This document shows, piece by piece, positions 34,224 through 42,657 of a DNA stretch of 64,000 bases. The stretch spans positions 248,001 to 312,000 of the forward strand of contig JBBRYI010000001.1 of the NCBI GenBank assembly GCA_038237805.1. Direction: 5' to 3'. A model generated the notes under the pieces. That model was not told where the DNA came from. It saw only the letters and a list, made by a program, of their open reading frames with translations, and made no database searches. The DNA is from JBBQFI01 sp038237805. GTDB taxonomy: Bacteria; Verrucomicrobiota; Verrucomicrobiia; Chthoniobacterales; UBA10450. The translations under genes were made by a program, and so were the position numbers. Each line of letters begins with the position of its first letter. Within the stretch, counting starts at the first letter, position 1.

Positions 34224-34586
34224 TCAAGCTGCGTTGCGCTTTGTTTTTGCCACCATCGTTGCGAAAATCGCGATCAACTCGTCACTTTCTCTCACTAGCG
34301 GTTCAAGTTCGTTTGCTGTAACGCCGCAGTCGTCACGGAACAATTCGAGCCAAAGTTGTGATTCGTCGGCCTCTTGGAGTGCGCCATTCAATTTTGAGCA
34401 AAACTCTGCGTCGGAACGGGCTCTGGATGCCTCCCTGATGTGAGCGGCCACCGATGTTCCGGACCGAAGCAATTGGTGACCGAGAACGTCCACTTCTTTT
34501 CGTTGCCGTGGCAGCGACACGTAAAATTGGACTATCCGCGATGCGAATTGTTTTGTCCGATCGCGTAGCTCCGCAGTTAATCTCAT
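34224..34586 (-). CDS. Four-helix-bundle protein, S23/IVS family (intact)
   Basis: 120 residues. RDRTKQFASRIVQFYVSLPRQ, VLGHQLLRSGTSVAAHIREA, EFCSKLNGALQEADESQLWL and SDELIAIFATMVAKTK. It is closely patterned on the broken copies at 8.2 and 31.6 kb and is the intact reference for them; at their break point it reads LQEADESQLWLEL. Located downstream of the O-antigen-ligase-like gene, same strand. Confidence 0.87.
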   Translation of the reverse strand: MRLTAELRDRTKQFASRIVQFYVSLPRQRKEVDVLGHQLLRSGTSVAAHIREASRARSDAEFCSKLNGALQEADESQLWLELFRDDCGVTANELEPLVRESDELIAIFATMVAKTKRNAA

Positions 34587-34659
34587 ATAGTAGTAGCTGA
34601 ATCGAGGGATTTCAGTTTCTTAGTTTTTTAGCGTTTCCGTAGCGGCACGCTGATTCATC

Positions 34660-34687
34660 CACAGATTTCACAGATTTTCACAGATTT
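34660..34687. repeat. Threefold CACAGATTT repeat
   Basis: CACAGATTT, CACAGATTTT, CACAGATTT in tandem with a 9-10-base step, in the 200-base gap between the S23-family gene and the ligase gene. Nothing else is recognised in that gap. Confidence 0.6.
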
Positions 34688-34786
34688 AGAAAGCGCGGAA
34701 GGAAAACTGCGTGGGTCGCTGGAGCTAGCGCAAAAACTTTTGGCATTTCTTGCCTCTAGTTTCGTGTTGAATCGGGTGAGCTGGTC

Positions 34787-36601
34787 TCACCAGGAGCGTT
34801 TTCTGGCTCCATTTTCCCAAGCAGTGAGGTGATTTTGATAAAGCTCTGACATCGCAACTGAACGCGGATCACGTGATCGAGCAATTCCGTACATCCATTC
34901 GGCCTCGGCAAACCGGCCCAACTCATCGTAGACCGATGCGATTTCCGCCGCATAAGTTCCGTCAAGGGGAACGAGGCGGCGCGCTTTCTCGAAAGCGGTA
35001 AGAGCCCTTTCTGAGAGCTCCGAACGTAACTCGAGTCGCGGCTTTTCGTGCGCCATCGCCATTGATGCCCGACCAAGATAGAAGAAGACATTAGGATCTT
35101 GCTGCTCCCATTTGAGGGCTTCATTCGCGTAGGAAACGGCACTGGAGGGCTCTTCCTCCTCAAGCGCGTCGCGAGCGTGTTCGGCATAGTACTCTCCAGG
35201 GAATAGACGGGCGCATTGGACTAGCAGAATTACTGCGGAAGCCACGAACGCAAATTTAACGGGCGATGCTAACCAGGAGCGCGAGACGCCAGGCCTCGGC
35301 TCGATGCCCGGGTTGGCCACCACGCCAAACACGAAAGCTAAAAGCAGATCGTTCGCGGGAATGTGCAGATTGAAGTCGACAACGGAATGGACGACGTACG
35401 CGCCGATCGCAGAAAGCGCTCCGATATTGAGAGCGAGCCGGTCGCTAAGTGGAACACCGCCGGCAGCCACGCGCTCCGAGCCCAGACAGATAAAGCTCCG
35501 CCACCCGTGACGACAATGCGCAAAGAGAAAAAAGAGAAACCCAGCTGCACCTGCTGCTCCATATTCGCAAAGCAGATGCAGGTAGTCGTTGTGCACATCG
35601 ATTGGATCCATTTGCATTCTCTCGACGCGGAATTGACGACCGTAGAAAAGATATGTCCCGCTGCCCGTTCCAAAGACTGGCGCTAACTTCCATTGCTCAA
35701 TCGCAGCACGCCACATGTCGAGACGCCCTTGGTCGACAGCAGCGATGTTTGCCACACGCTCACTCAGCGCAGGGCTTTGATGAATTAAGAATCCGCCTGA
35801 AGCCAGGGCGGCGGTAAGTACAATCAACCCGATTGCTCCGTATCTTCGAGAGAAAAAGGCCCGGTCGGCGCGTAGCACGATGGCGCTTAAACCTGCGAAA
35901 ACAATAAGGCTTACGATAATGCTTATGTATCCGCCACGGCTGCCAGTGAGAGCGGCACCGACGTAGCAATTAAGAGTCAGGTAACCGACGACTACTTTCA
36001 TCCAACCCGGCAACCGGCTCCAGCAGGCGACGCTCAAGCCGAGGATTCCGAGAACCTCGAGCAATCCCGCCAAGTGATCAGGGTCCACGTAAAGTCCGCT
36101 GGAACGTTTACTGAGCTCGGTACTTTGCAGGAAAGGAAGGACCATGAAATTTTCCCCGATACCAAACTGGACGAGGCCGACCAGGACGTGAAAGACCGCG
36201 AACACCAGTAGGGAGACAAGGACCGCGAGTCGCATAGCCGCGCTGTTAATGACGCTTACGGTCAGACCGTAGACCGTGAGCGCGGTTAGAACGCAGTAAA
36301 GATCAGCCCGGGCAACATATGCTGCGGGCGAAGTGAGAGCCCGAACGATGATGTAGCCAACAAACATTAAGGTGGCGATAAGACAGAAGATGTCCCGCCT
36401 ACAATCCAGGCCGACTGTCGCTGCCGCGACTAACAGGGCTATTGCGATTGCGCCGTAGGCCGGCAGACACAAAAATAAGGATTTCTCAGAATCGATCGTC
36501 TGAGGAAACACCAAGGCCGCCAGCAACAGTGTTGTAGCAGTGAATATCCCGATGTGGGAAACGCGGCGACTAGTCACACCTCGACTGGCGAGGAAACGCA
36601 A
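34787..36601 (-). CDS. O-antigen ligase/polymerase-like membrane protein with TPR-like tail
   Basis: 604 residues. About twelve hydrophobic helices, with GSRGGYISIIVSLIVFAG and FGTGSGTYLFYGRQF followed by DVHNDYLHLLCEYGAAG, the Wzy_C/WaaL signature loop. Residues after about 460 are soluble and contain TPR-like helices (DPNVFFYLGRASMAMAH, AFEKARRLVPLDGTYA). Such proteins join or polymerise glycans in the periplasm; exosortase-linked loci often carry one. Confidence 0.85.
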   Translation of the reverse strand: MRFLASRGVTSRRVSHIGIFTATTLLLAALVFPQTIDSEKSLFLCLPAYGAIAIALLVAAATVGLDCRRDIFCLIATLMFVGYIIVRALTSPAAYVARADLYCVLTALTVYGLTVSVINSAAMRLAVLVSLLVFAVFHVLVGLVQFGIGENFMVLPFLQSTELSKRSSGLYVDPDHLAGLLEVLGILGLSVACWSRLPGWMKVVVGYLTLNCYVGAALTGSRGGYISIIVSLIVFAGLSAIVLRADRAFFSRRYGAIGLIVLTAALASGGFLIHQSPALSERVANIAAVDQGRLDMWRAAIEQWKLAPVFGTGSGTYLFYGRQFRVERMQMDPIDVHNDYLHLLCEYGAAGAAGFLFFLFAHCRHGWRSFICLGSERVAAGGVPLSDRLALNIGALSAIGAYVVHSVVDFNLHIPANDLLLAFVFGVVANPGIEPRPGVSRSWLASPVKFAFVASAVILLVQCARLFPGEYYAEHARDALEEEEPSSAVSYANEALKWEQQDPNVFFYLGRASMAMAHEKPRLELRSELSERALTAFEKARRLVPLDGTYAAEIASVYDELGRFAEAEWMYGIARSRDPRSVAMSELYQNHLTAWENGARKRSW

Positions 36602-36666
36602 CTCTTAAGTGCACTCCTGCTCCCAATGCCGCGAGTTGCCAAACGCGAGACCCGTTCAAGAGCCCC

Positions 36667-37002
36667 TCAATTTGTGCCAGGCGCCGTTCTGACAGGTGCC
36701 GCGTGGACAGGTGGCTTCTTTTTCACAGGACGGCCCTTCTTATCCTCTCTCCTCTGAGTGGAAGTGCCGCCACAAGCGCCCATGGTATCTCCATGATCGA
36801 TGTGCCGCTGGTATTCCAGACTGCCGCATATCGGGTTTATTGTCAGTGTACGCTTATGACAGAGGGTGCAAGTGGCGGCGTTCGCCGTGGCAGTTGTTAT
36901 TAGCCAGAACGCAATACCGAGAACCGCCGAAGCATAAAAGAGAGCTAAGGTTGTGGTCAGTTGCTTGGCACCCGCGGGGTATTTCACTGGAGGGTTTTTC
37001 AT
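36667..37002 (-). CDS. Hypothetical membrane-anchored Cys protein
   Basis: 111 residues. One hydrophobic segment (LALFYASAVLGIAFWLITTATANA) that could be a signal or anchor is followed by CTLCHKRTLTINPICGS and a C terminus rich in Lys, Pro and Arg. Four Cys and two His residues suggest metal or redox binding. Family not recognised. The opposite-strand frames here look like shadows. Confidence 0.5.
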   Translation of the reverse strand: MKNPPVKYPAGAKQLTTTLALFYASAVLGIAFWLITTATANAATCTLCHKRTLTINPICGSLEYQRHIDHGDTMGACGGTSTQRREDKKGRPVKKKPPVHAAPVRTAPGTN

Positions 37003-37086
37003 TCGAATGGGATTTTCTCTTTTTTTCTACAGGATAGCGGCCCAACCGCAAGCTTTTTCTTCCCGCCCTAGAATTCCCGCTGCGAC

Positions 37087-38067
37087 CTAGCTACGCTTCC
37101 ATTTCGTTCGCAAGCGATGGCGAAAATGAAACGGACGCAAGTATTGGAGCCAGGTAATTAAACCCGCTACTTTTTCCGGAACGCGCCGTGCATTTTTTAT
37201 CGCCAAACACGAGTCCACGACGCGGTGAAAGCAAACGTCCGGCGAAAACCATGCCTTCCATTCTTTCCGGGCGAGCTGACCCATGGCAAGCGCTTGATCT
37301 TCGTGCTTTTCCAGGACGTCGGGTATCGATTCGAATTCACGCTCGGGAATTCGAATGGAAAATCTTTCCCACGACGGACCGATTGGTTCGATCCAATCAT
37401 CCGACAGGATTACCGGCACCCGGCCAATTCGCATCGTATCGAAAAGTCGCACGCTCGACACGCTCAGGCCGCGCGGACAAAGAACAAATTTGCTGTCCTG
37501 CATCGTCTCGGCGTAACGTCGCCAGAATTTGCGCGCTTCATCTTCCCCCAGCGTGCCATACAGGAATTGTTCGTAATCTGCTGTCGTGTCTTGGAAAAAT
37601 GACCGGGGATGCTGCAATTCGGCAAGTCGCCGGCGGATCGGCGCATTGCTAATCGAGCCGACAAAACTGTAGAGATATGGAAGGTCTTCTCGCGGCGGTG
37701 TGAACTCGAGAAACTCGTTCTCCGAAACACCGAGATAAAATCCAGGACGCGTCCGCCGGGAGGACCATCGCTTTTCGATCGAAGTGTAGACTCCCGGCAG
37801 GAACGGAATCGCGAACGGATTCGGGCAAAAAAGAAAACATTTTTCGCGGAAGTTTCTCACCAAAGGATGCCGGCGAACTCGCTCGAAATAGGGACCCGCG
37901 CCCCGTAGCTCCGCGAACAAAATCAAATCCGCCGCTTCCGAATTGTTCGTTAGGCAGTGATCGTGAAAAATTCCGTTTTGCGCGCTCTCCTTTAATCTGA
38001 CGAAAGCGCCGCGGTTATAATCTTTATCGTCGCCCGGTGCGGTAGAAAGCAAAAGAACTTGAGCCAC
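37087..38067 (-). CDS. Exostosin-like glycosyltransferase (GT47-type)
   Basis: 326 residues. The C-terminal half has FVLCPRGLSVSSVRLFDTMRIG then VPVILSDDWIEPIG, FSIRIPEREFESIPDVL, the exostosin-family donor region. Bacterial members act in capsule or exopolysaccharide assembly. Faces the exosortase gene divergently across 95 bases. Confidence 0.82.
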   Translation of the reverse strand: MAQVLLLSTAPGDDKDYNRGAFVRLKESAQNGIFHDHCLTNNSEAADLILFAELRGAGPYFERVRRHPLVRNFREKCFLFCPNPFAIPFLPGVYTSIEKRWSSRRTRPGFYLGVSENEFLEFTPPREDLPYLYSFVGSISNAPIRRRLAELQHPRSFFQDTTADYEQFLYGTLGEDEARKFWRRYAETMQDSKFVLCPRGLSVSSVRLFDTMRIGRVPVILSDDWIEPIGPSWERFSIRIPEREFESIPDVLEKHEDQALAMGQLARKEWKAWFSPDVCFHRVVDSCLAIKNARRVPEKVAGLITWLQYLRPFHFRHRLRTKWKRS

Positions 38068-38162
38068 GGTAAAGCGCGAATCTTTTAGTTTTTTTCGTTC
38101 ACAAACATCACGCGGAAAAGGTTATCATCCGTTGTCTAAACGCAGAACAGAATATCTTTCGA

Positions 38163-39899
38163 TTGCAGAATCAAAGCATTAACATCTTCGCAGAATCAGC
38201 GCCCGCAGCCGCAGCCAAGAGGCGAGGACAAGTCAGGTTTATTTTCATTGCCCTTACGCTCTTCGCCCTCTGGTTCATGCTTTGCCGGCATTTGAGCGGA
38301 GAATGGTCGCTTAACGAGCAATACAACTACGGTTGGTTCGTTCCGTTTTTCGCGTTCTATCTCTTTTGGCTCCGATGGGAAAATCGCCCCGAGATTGGAG
38401 GTCAGGTGTCAGCGGTCGAAGATCAGAAGTCAGAGGTCAGCAATCAGAGATCAGAATTAGGCAGCCGGATTGCGTTTCTACTTTCTACTTTCGCCGTTCT
38501 ACTTTTGTTGCCCCTGCGCGTCTTTGAAATTGGCAATCCGGATTGGCGGCCGCTTGGATGGATTCATGCAGTCATCGTCGTCGCGGTGACGCTTTTTTTC
38601 GTTTGGCGTGCCGGTGGTAAGCCTTGGCTGCGACACTTCGCCTTTCCCATCGCGTTCATTCTTGTCGCGGTACCGTGGATTTCGCCGATAGAAAATCCGA
38701 TTATCCAAGGTTTGATGCACGTTATCGCTGGGATGACGACGGAAACCGCGAACTTGTTAGGCATTCCCGCGCAACTGGAAGGAAACGTCATTCACATTCG
38801 CAACGGCATCCTGGGCGTAAACGAAGCGTGCAGTGGGGTGCGCTCGCTCCAGACGTCGTTGATGATCGGCCTGTTATTTGGCGAATTAAAACGACTGTTG
38901 GGGACGCGCCGTTTCATTCTCGTTGCCGGCGCCGTCGCCATTGCGCTCTTCGCCAATTTTTGTCGCGCACTTTTTCTTCTTTACGTCGCAGCGACCAACG
39001 GCATCTCTGCGAGCGAACGTTGGCATGATATTGCCGGTTACGCCATCGTCGGCGCCGTCTTCATCGCTTCGCTGGGATTCGCGGCGCTGCTCGCGCGCGG
39101 CCAAGTAGAAAGCACGAAGAAAGTAGAAGACGGGAGTCAGAGGTCAGAGGTTAGAGATCGGAGTTCAGAACTTGGAGGGCTCCGATCTCATTTTCGAATT
39201 TCTAATTTCTACTTTCTAATTTCTTTCCTCGCCTGGCTCGTCGCCGTCGAGATCGGCAGTGATCTTTGGTACCGTTCGCACGAAACAAATCTTGTCGCCC
39301 ATTCCCGCTGGACCGTGCGTGCGCCGGCGACCATTCAAGATTATCACGAGATCAAGATCGATGAAGGCGTGCGCCAGACTCTCGGCTTTGATAGCGGGCG
39401 CGAATTCGTTTGGAAAACCAGGGTCGACACATCTGCGGATTTTTCCGCAGCGAATTATCTTTTCTTCTTCCGATGGAATCCGAGCGGATCGAGTGTCGTG
39501 CGCGCTCGCGCACACAGTGCCGACATTTGCCTGCCCGATGTCGGATGGACTCGAGTCACTAACTTTGGCGTCAAGACTTACAACCTCGCGCAGAATGTAT
39601 CCGTCCCGGTTCAGCACATCCTATTCAAACGCGAGCCGCAGAACATCGTTGCTCATACATTTTTCTGCTTACAGGAAGACAGAATACATCCGACCGAGCC
39701 GCGTCCAGATCTTCATCTTCGCGAAGGCCTGCAACCCGATTGGTCGCTCACAGCGCGATGGCGGGTGGTACGAAATGGTGTGCGCAATTTAGGTCAACAG
39801 GTTTTGGAGATAATCATTGTTAGCCAAAAACCAATCGATGAGGGCGCCGCGGAGATGAAGCTCGCGGAGATCATTCGAGAGGTTGTCGTCCCTCTATAG
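38163..39899 (+). CDS. Exosortase with fused EpsI-like domain
   Basis: 578 residues from TTG 38163; no better start is visible. Eight or so membrane helices. Catalytic triad candidates are Cys223 (NEACSGVRSL), Arg268 (ANFCRALFL) and His288 (RWHDIAGYAI). The C-terminal 200 residues resemble EpsI (RAHSADICLPDVGW). It should cleave PEP-CTERM tails of exported proteins, such as those encoded at 41.8-43.9 kb. Residues about 80-117 and 315-355 are translations of 7-bp arrays (DQKSEVSNQRSELG, GSQRSEVRDRSSELGG) lying in loops or at helix edges. Confidence 0.93.
   Translation: MQNQSINIFAESAPAAAAKRRGQVRFIFIALTLFALWFMLCRHLSGEWSLNEQYNYGWFVPFFAFYLFWLRWENRPEIGGQVSAVEDQKSEVSNQRSELGSRIAFLLSTFAVLLLLPLRVFEIGNPDWRPLGWIHAVIVVAVTLFFVWRAGGKPWLRHFAFPIAFILVAVPWISPIENPIIQGLMHVIAGMTTETANLLGIPAQLEGNVIHIRNGILGVNEACSGVRSLQTSLMIGLLFGELKRLLGTRRFILVAGAVAIALFANFCRALFLLYVAATNGISASERWHDIAGYAIVGAVFIASLGFAALLARGQVESTKKVEDGSQRSEVRDRSSELGGLRSHFRISNFYFLISFLAWLVAVEIGSDLWYRSHETNLVAHSRWTVRAPATIQDYHEIKIDEGVRQTLGFDSGREFVWKTRVDTSADFSAANYLFFFRWNPSGSSVVRARAHSADICLPDVGWTRVTNFGVKTYNLAQNVSVPVQHILFKREPQNIVAHTFFCLQEDRIHPTEPRPDLHLREGLQPDWSLTARWRVVRNGVRNLGQQVLEIIIVSQKPIDEGAAEMKLAEIIREVVVPL
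38400..38509. repeat. 7-bp arrays inside the exosortase gene, first insertion
   Basis: Nine exact units at 38400-38462 (GGTCAGG, TGTCAGC, GGTCGAA, GATCAGA, AGTCAGA, GGTCAGC, AATCAGA, GATCAGA, ATTAGGC), then TTTCTAC, TTTCTAC, TTTCGCC, GTTCTAC at 38475-38502. Confidence 0.85.
39103..39228. repeat. 7-bp arrays inside the exosortase gene, second insertion
   Basis: AAGTAGA-like units, then GGAGTCA, GAGGTCA, GAGGTTA, GAGATCG, GAGTTCA, GAACTTG at 39133-39174, and AATTTCT, AATTTCT, ACTTTCT, AATTTCT at 39197-39224. Placed between the exosortase catalytic part and the EpsI-like part. Confidence 0.85.
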
Positions 39900-39905
39900 T
39901 TCTTC

Positions 39906-41741
39906 ATGAAGACCCTCCCACGCCGCACAGACGATTTCCTTCTCACCGCCGAGGAGCTGCGCTTGCGCAATCGCAGACGACGCCTCTGGGCCGGCTCGGG
40001 AATCGCGCTCGTACTTATGATAGTACTCGGCTTCTTTTTCGCGAAGCCAACCGCGCACGCGATCAGAGCGCTTCAGGCGCGGCGTCATGCGAACAAGGCA
40101 GTCGCCTACATCGAACAGCAGAAATGGAAAGAGGCGCGCGACGAAGCGAGCGCGGCCTATCAACTTTACCCTAGCGAGCCGCAGGCCTTGCGCGCAGTCG
40201 CACGCTTTCTGTCTCGCGTGCGCAATCCGGAAGCGCTCGATTTTTGGAAACAGTTGCGCGTGCGCGCTTCACTCACGCGTGACGACTTGCGCGATGAGGC
40301 GAGTATAGCGCTCGCTTCCGATGAAATGGAACGCGCCACTGCTGCGATTGAGCCTCTCATCGCCAACAATGGCAAAGAGGCAACAACGGCCGATTGGTTT
40401 CTTGCCGCGCTACTGGCGCAGAAAAAAAATTCCCTGCAGGATGCGCAGCGTTTTCTGCAAAAAGTTTTCGACCATCGCAAAGCGAGCGAGCGGGACATTT
40501 TGCAAGCTTCTCTACTTGAAATGCAGATCGCAAATCTCAACGACCCAGAGACGGGCCGGCGCCAAGCGAACGACGCCTGGTCTCACCTAACGAACCTTGC
40601 AAAAGGCAAAAGCGCCGTAGCGCTTGATGCGCTGGTGTTACTCGCGAAGCGAAATTTATCTACACCTGTTAATCAGCACAGCGTCGACACGCTCTCAACG
40701 ACCGACCTTGTCCATGCAATCGAGAATCATCCGCTCGCTGCAACAACACAAAAGCTTTTCGCGCATGATCTTCGAATCAGGACGGATCCGACGCAGAAAG
40801 AGTTTATCACTCGTTCCGCCGTCACCCAGTGGAAAGATGCAGACATCGCCTCGACAACGGCGCTAGGCAAATGGCTCAATGCGCACGGCGAACATCAACG
40901 TGAATTAGAGGCGATCCCAGCAGAAAAGACATTTCTTTCACGAGAACTTTTTTTAGAGCGGCTCGATGCCCTCGCTGCGCTCGGACGATGGGCGGAAATA
41001 AAACAACTTTTAGAAAGTAGCTCGTTCCCGCTCGAGCAAATGGTCCAGCAGATGTACATGGCACGTTGCAACTCCCAGCTTGGAGAAAAGATCGCGGCGG
41101 AAAACAATTGGCGGCGCGCTTTGGAATCCGCGAGCGGTGAGCCGGCGAAGCTTCTCGATCTCGCCGAATACGCGGAAAAAAATGGGAACCTTCCGATTGC
41201 AGACGCAGCATACATTGCGGCGATCAAGCAATGGCCCAAGTTACGACAAGCCTACGTTGGACGCTTACGTCTTGCGCAGCTGAATCGTAATACTCAGCAA
41301 ATTCACGCGCTTCTCAAACATATGCTGCAGTTGTGGCCCCGCGACACTGCGCTCATAAATGATGAGGCATACACGCGTCTTCTCTTACTCGCCGCTACCG
41401 ACTCTACAGAAGAACCCCGGCGGGTTGAAATAATAGCAAGCCGTCTTGTCCAGGAGGAACCAAGAAGCCTGCCGCACCGGACGCTTCTTGCTTTGTCCCG
41501 CCTGCGGCAAAACCGTCCGCAGGAAGCATTCGACATTTACAGCCAAATCGAGATTGCCCCAGAATCACTTACTCCAGGTGCGATGGCGGTTCACGCGGCA
41601 GTAATGGCAGCGAATGGTCGGCTTGAAGATGCAAATCGCGAAATCGATCTGATTGGCGATGGGAAATTGCTGGATGGCGAGGAAAGGCTAATCCGATTGT
41701 TTGTTCAATCGAAAAAAAGTGGAAACACCTCGAATAAATAG
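39906..41741 (+). CDS. TPR-rich membrane-anchored protein of the exosortase locus
   Basis: 611 residues. One membrane helix (IALVLMIVLGFFFA) near residue 40, then helical repeats such as AVAYIEQQKWKEARDEASAA with YQLYPSEPQALRAVARFL next. It starts 6 bases after the exosortase stop, so they are co-transcribed. TPR proteins are frequent partners in PEP-CTERM/exopolysaccharide systems; direct role unknown. Confidence 0.78.
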   Translation: MKTLPRRTDDFLLTAEELRLRNRRRRLWAGSGIALVLMIVLGFFFAKPTAHAIRALQARRHANKAVAYIEQQKWKEARDEASAAYQLYPSEPQALRAVARFLSRVRNPEALDFWKQLRVRASLTRDDLRDEASIALASDEMERATAAIEPLIANNGKEATTADWFLAALLAQKKNSLQDAQRFLQKVFDHRKASERDILQASLLEMQIANLNDPETGRRQANDAWSHLTNLAKGKSAVALDALVLLAKRNLSTPVNQHSVDTLSTTDLVHAIENHPLAATTQKLFAHDLRIRTDPTQKEFITRSAVTQWKDADIASTTALGKWLNAHGEHQRELEAIPAEKTFLSRELFLERLDALAALGRWAEIKQLLESSSFPLEQMVQQMYMARCNSQLGEKIAAENNWRRALESASGEPAKLLDLAEYAEKNGNLPIADAAYIAAIKQWPKLRQAYVGRLRLAQLNRNTQQIHALLKHMLQLWPRDTALINDEAYTRLLLLAATDSTEEPRRVEIIASRLVQEEPRSLPHRTLLALSRLRQNRPQEAFDIYSQIEIAPESLTPGAMAVHAAVMAANGRLEDANREIDLIGDGKLLDGEERLIRLFVQSKKSGNTSNK

Positions 41742-41767
41742 CCAAGGGAAAAACTTCGAATACTGTA

Positions 41768-41796
41768 TTGACACGTTGGCGATACTTTGATGAATT
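41768..41796 (+). promoter_or_regulatory. Possible sigma70-type promoter for the PEP-CTERM gene
   Basis: TTGACA at 41768-41773 and TGAATT at 41791-41796 are 17 bases apart. A GAAGGA ribosome site precedes ATG 41816. The -10 is a poor match, so this is tentative. Confidence 0.4.
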
Positions 41797-41815
41797 CAGA
41801 GGTACGAAGGATATC

Positions 41816-42541
41816 ATGAAGCGGCCCTCCATTCTGATCTGCTGCGGCATTGCCTTTGCCTGCTTGATTTCTTCAGCCCATGCTCAGATAAGCCTTACAG
41901 GATCTCCCAATCCGTACACGCAAAATTTTAACACGTACCTCGGAACATTGGCTACCGTTCCGGCCGGGTGGACGGTCGCTTTTTCTGGTACAGCGACTTT
42001 CAACGGAGTCGGCACGGGCACTTCGGCTACCGGCGGCGCGTGGGCATACGGAACGGGCGGTGAAAATTCGTTTGGCGCATTGCGCAGTGCGACGCCCCTC
42101 AACATAACCGAAGCTGTCAGCTTCACGAACAACACCGGAAGTACGCTTACGACTTTGACCATCACTTTCAATTACGAGCAGTGGCGCTACGCTAATACTT
42201 CCGGCTGGGATTTAAGCGGTACTGGTGCGCTTACCGGTAATGCGCTCGTTAACGCGGCCGATTATGTCGGCTTGGCTGCAGGTACAAACGGAACGCCTAC
42301 CAGCGTTCCAATCACGTTGGCTTTAACCGGATTGTCCATTGCAAACGGAGCTACATTTGGGCTTAGTTGGCTAACCACTGATCAAACGGGTAGCGATAAC
42401 GGTGTGGCAATCGATGATTTCTCTCTCACTTACAGCCCAGTTCCCGAGCCATCGACATGGATTAGCGGCACGCTGATTGTCGGGCTAATCGGCTGGACGC
42501 AGCGAAAGCGATTCGGGCATCTCCTCAGGCAGTCGACCTAA
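41816..42541 (+). CDS. Secreted PEP-CTERM protein
   Basis: 241 residues. Signal peptide MKRPSILICCGIAFACLISS then AHAQ. The body is a Thr/Gly/Asn-rich beta-type domain. The C terminus has VPEPSTW, a hydrophobic helix (ISGTLIVGLIGW) and Arg/Lys (QRKRF), the complete PEP-CTERM tripartite signal for exosortase processing. ATG 41816 is chosen over TTG 41768 because it begins the signal peptide and has a ribosome site. Likely an exosortase substrate at the cell surface or in the matrix. Confidence 0.88.
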   Translation: MKRPSILICCGIAFACLISSAHAQISLTGSPNPYTQNFNTYLGTLATVPAGWTVAFSGTATFNGVGTGTSATGGAWAYGTGGENSFGALRSATPLNITEAVSFTNNTGSTLTTLTITFNYEQWRYANTSGWDLSGTGALTGNALVNAADYVGLAAGTNGTPTSVPITLALTGLSIANGATFGLSWLTTDQTGSDNGVAIDDFSLTYSPVPEPSTWISGTLIVGLIGWTQRKRFGHLLRQST

Positions 42542-42583
42542 GATCGAGGTCGAAGACCGGAAGTCAGAGGTCGGACGCCGGTT
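42542..42583. repeat. 7-bp array (GTCAGAG family)
   Basis: GATCGAG, GTCGAAG, ACCGGAA, GTCAGAG, GTCGGAC, GCCGGTT immediately after the stop of the PEP-CTERM gene. Confidence 0.72.
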
Positions 42584-42657
42584 GGGGTTCCTGCTTTCCC
42601 GATCTGCTTCTTCCCGTAAAAAAATCGACACGTGCGCGGACGCTGGGATACAAAGAG

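Noticed and set aside
34756..35187. 143-codon - strand frame at the ligase 3' end
   Set aside because: Out-of-frame overlap with the TPR-like tail of the ligase-like protein, which is the better coding frame.
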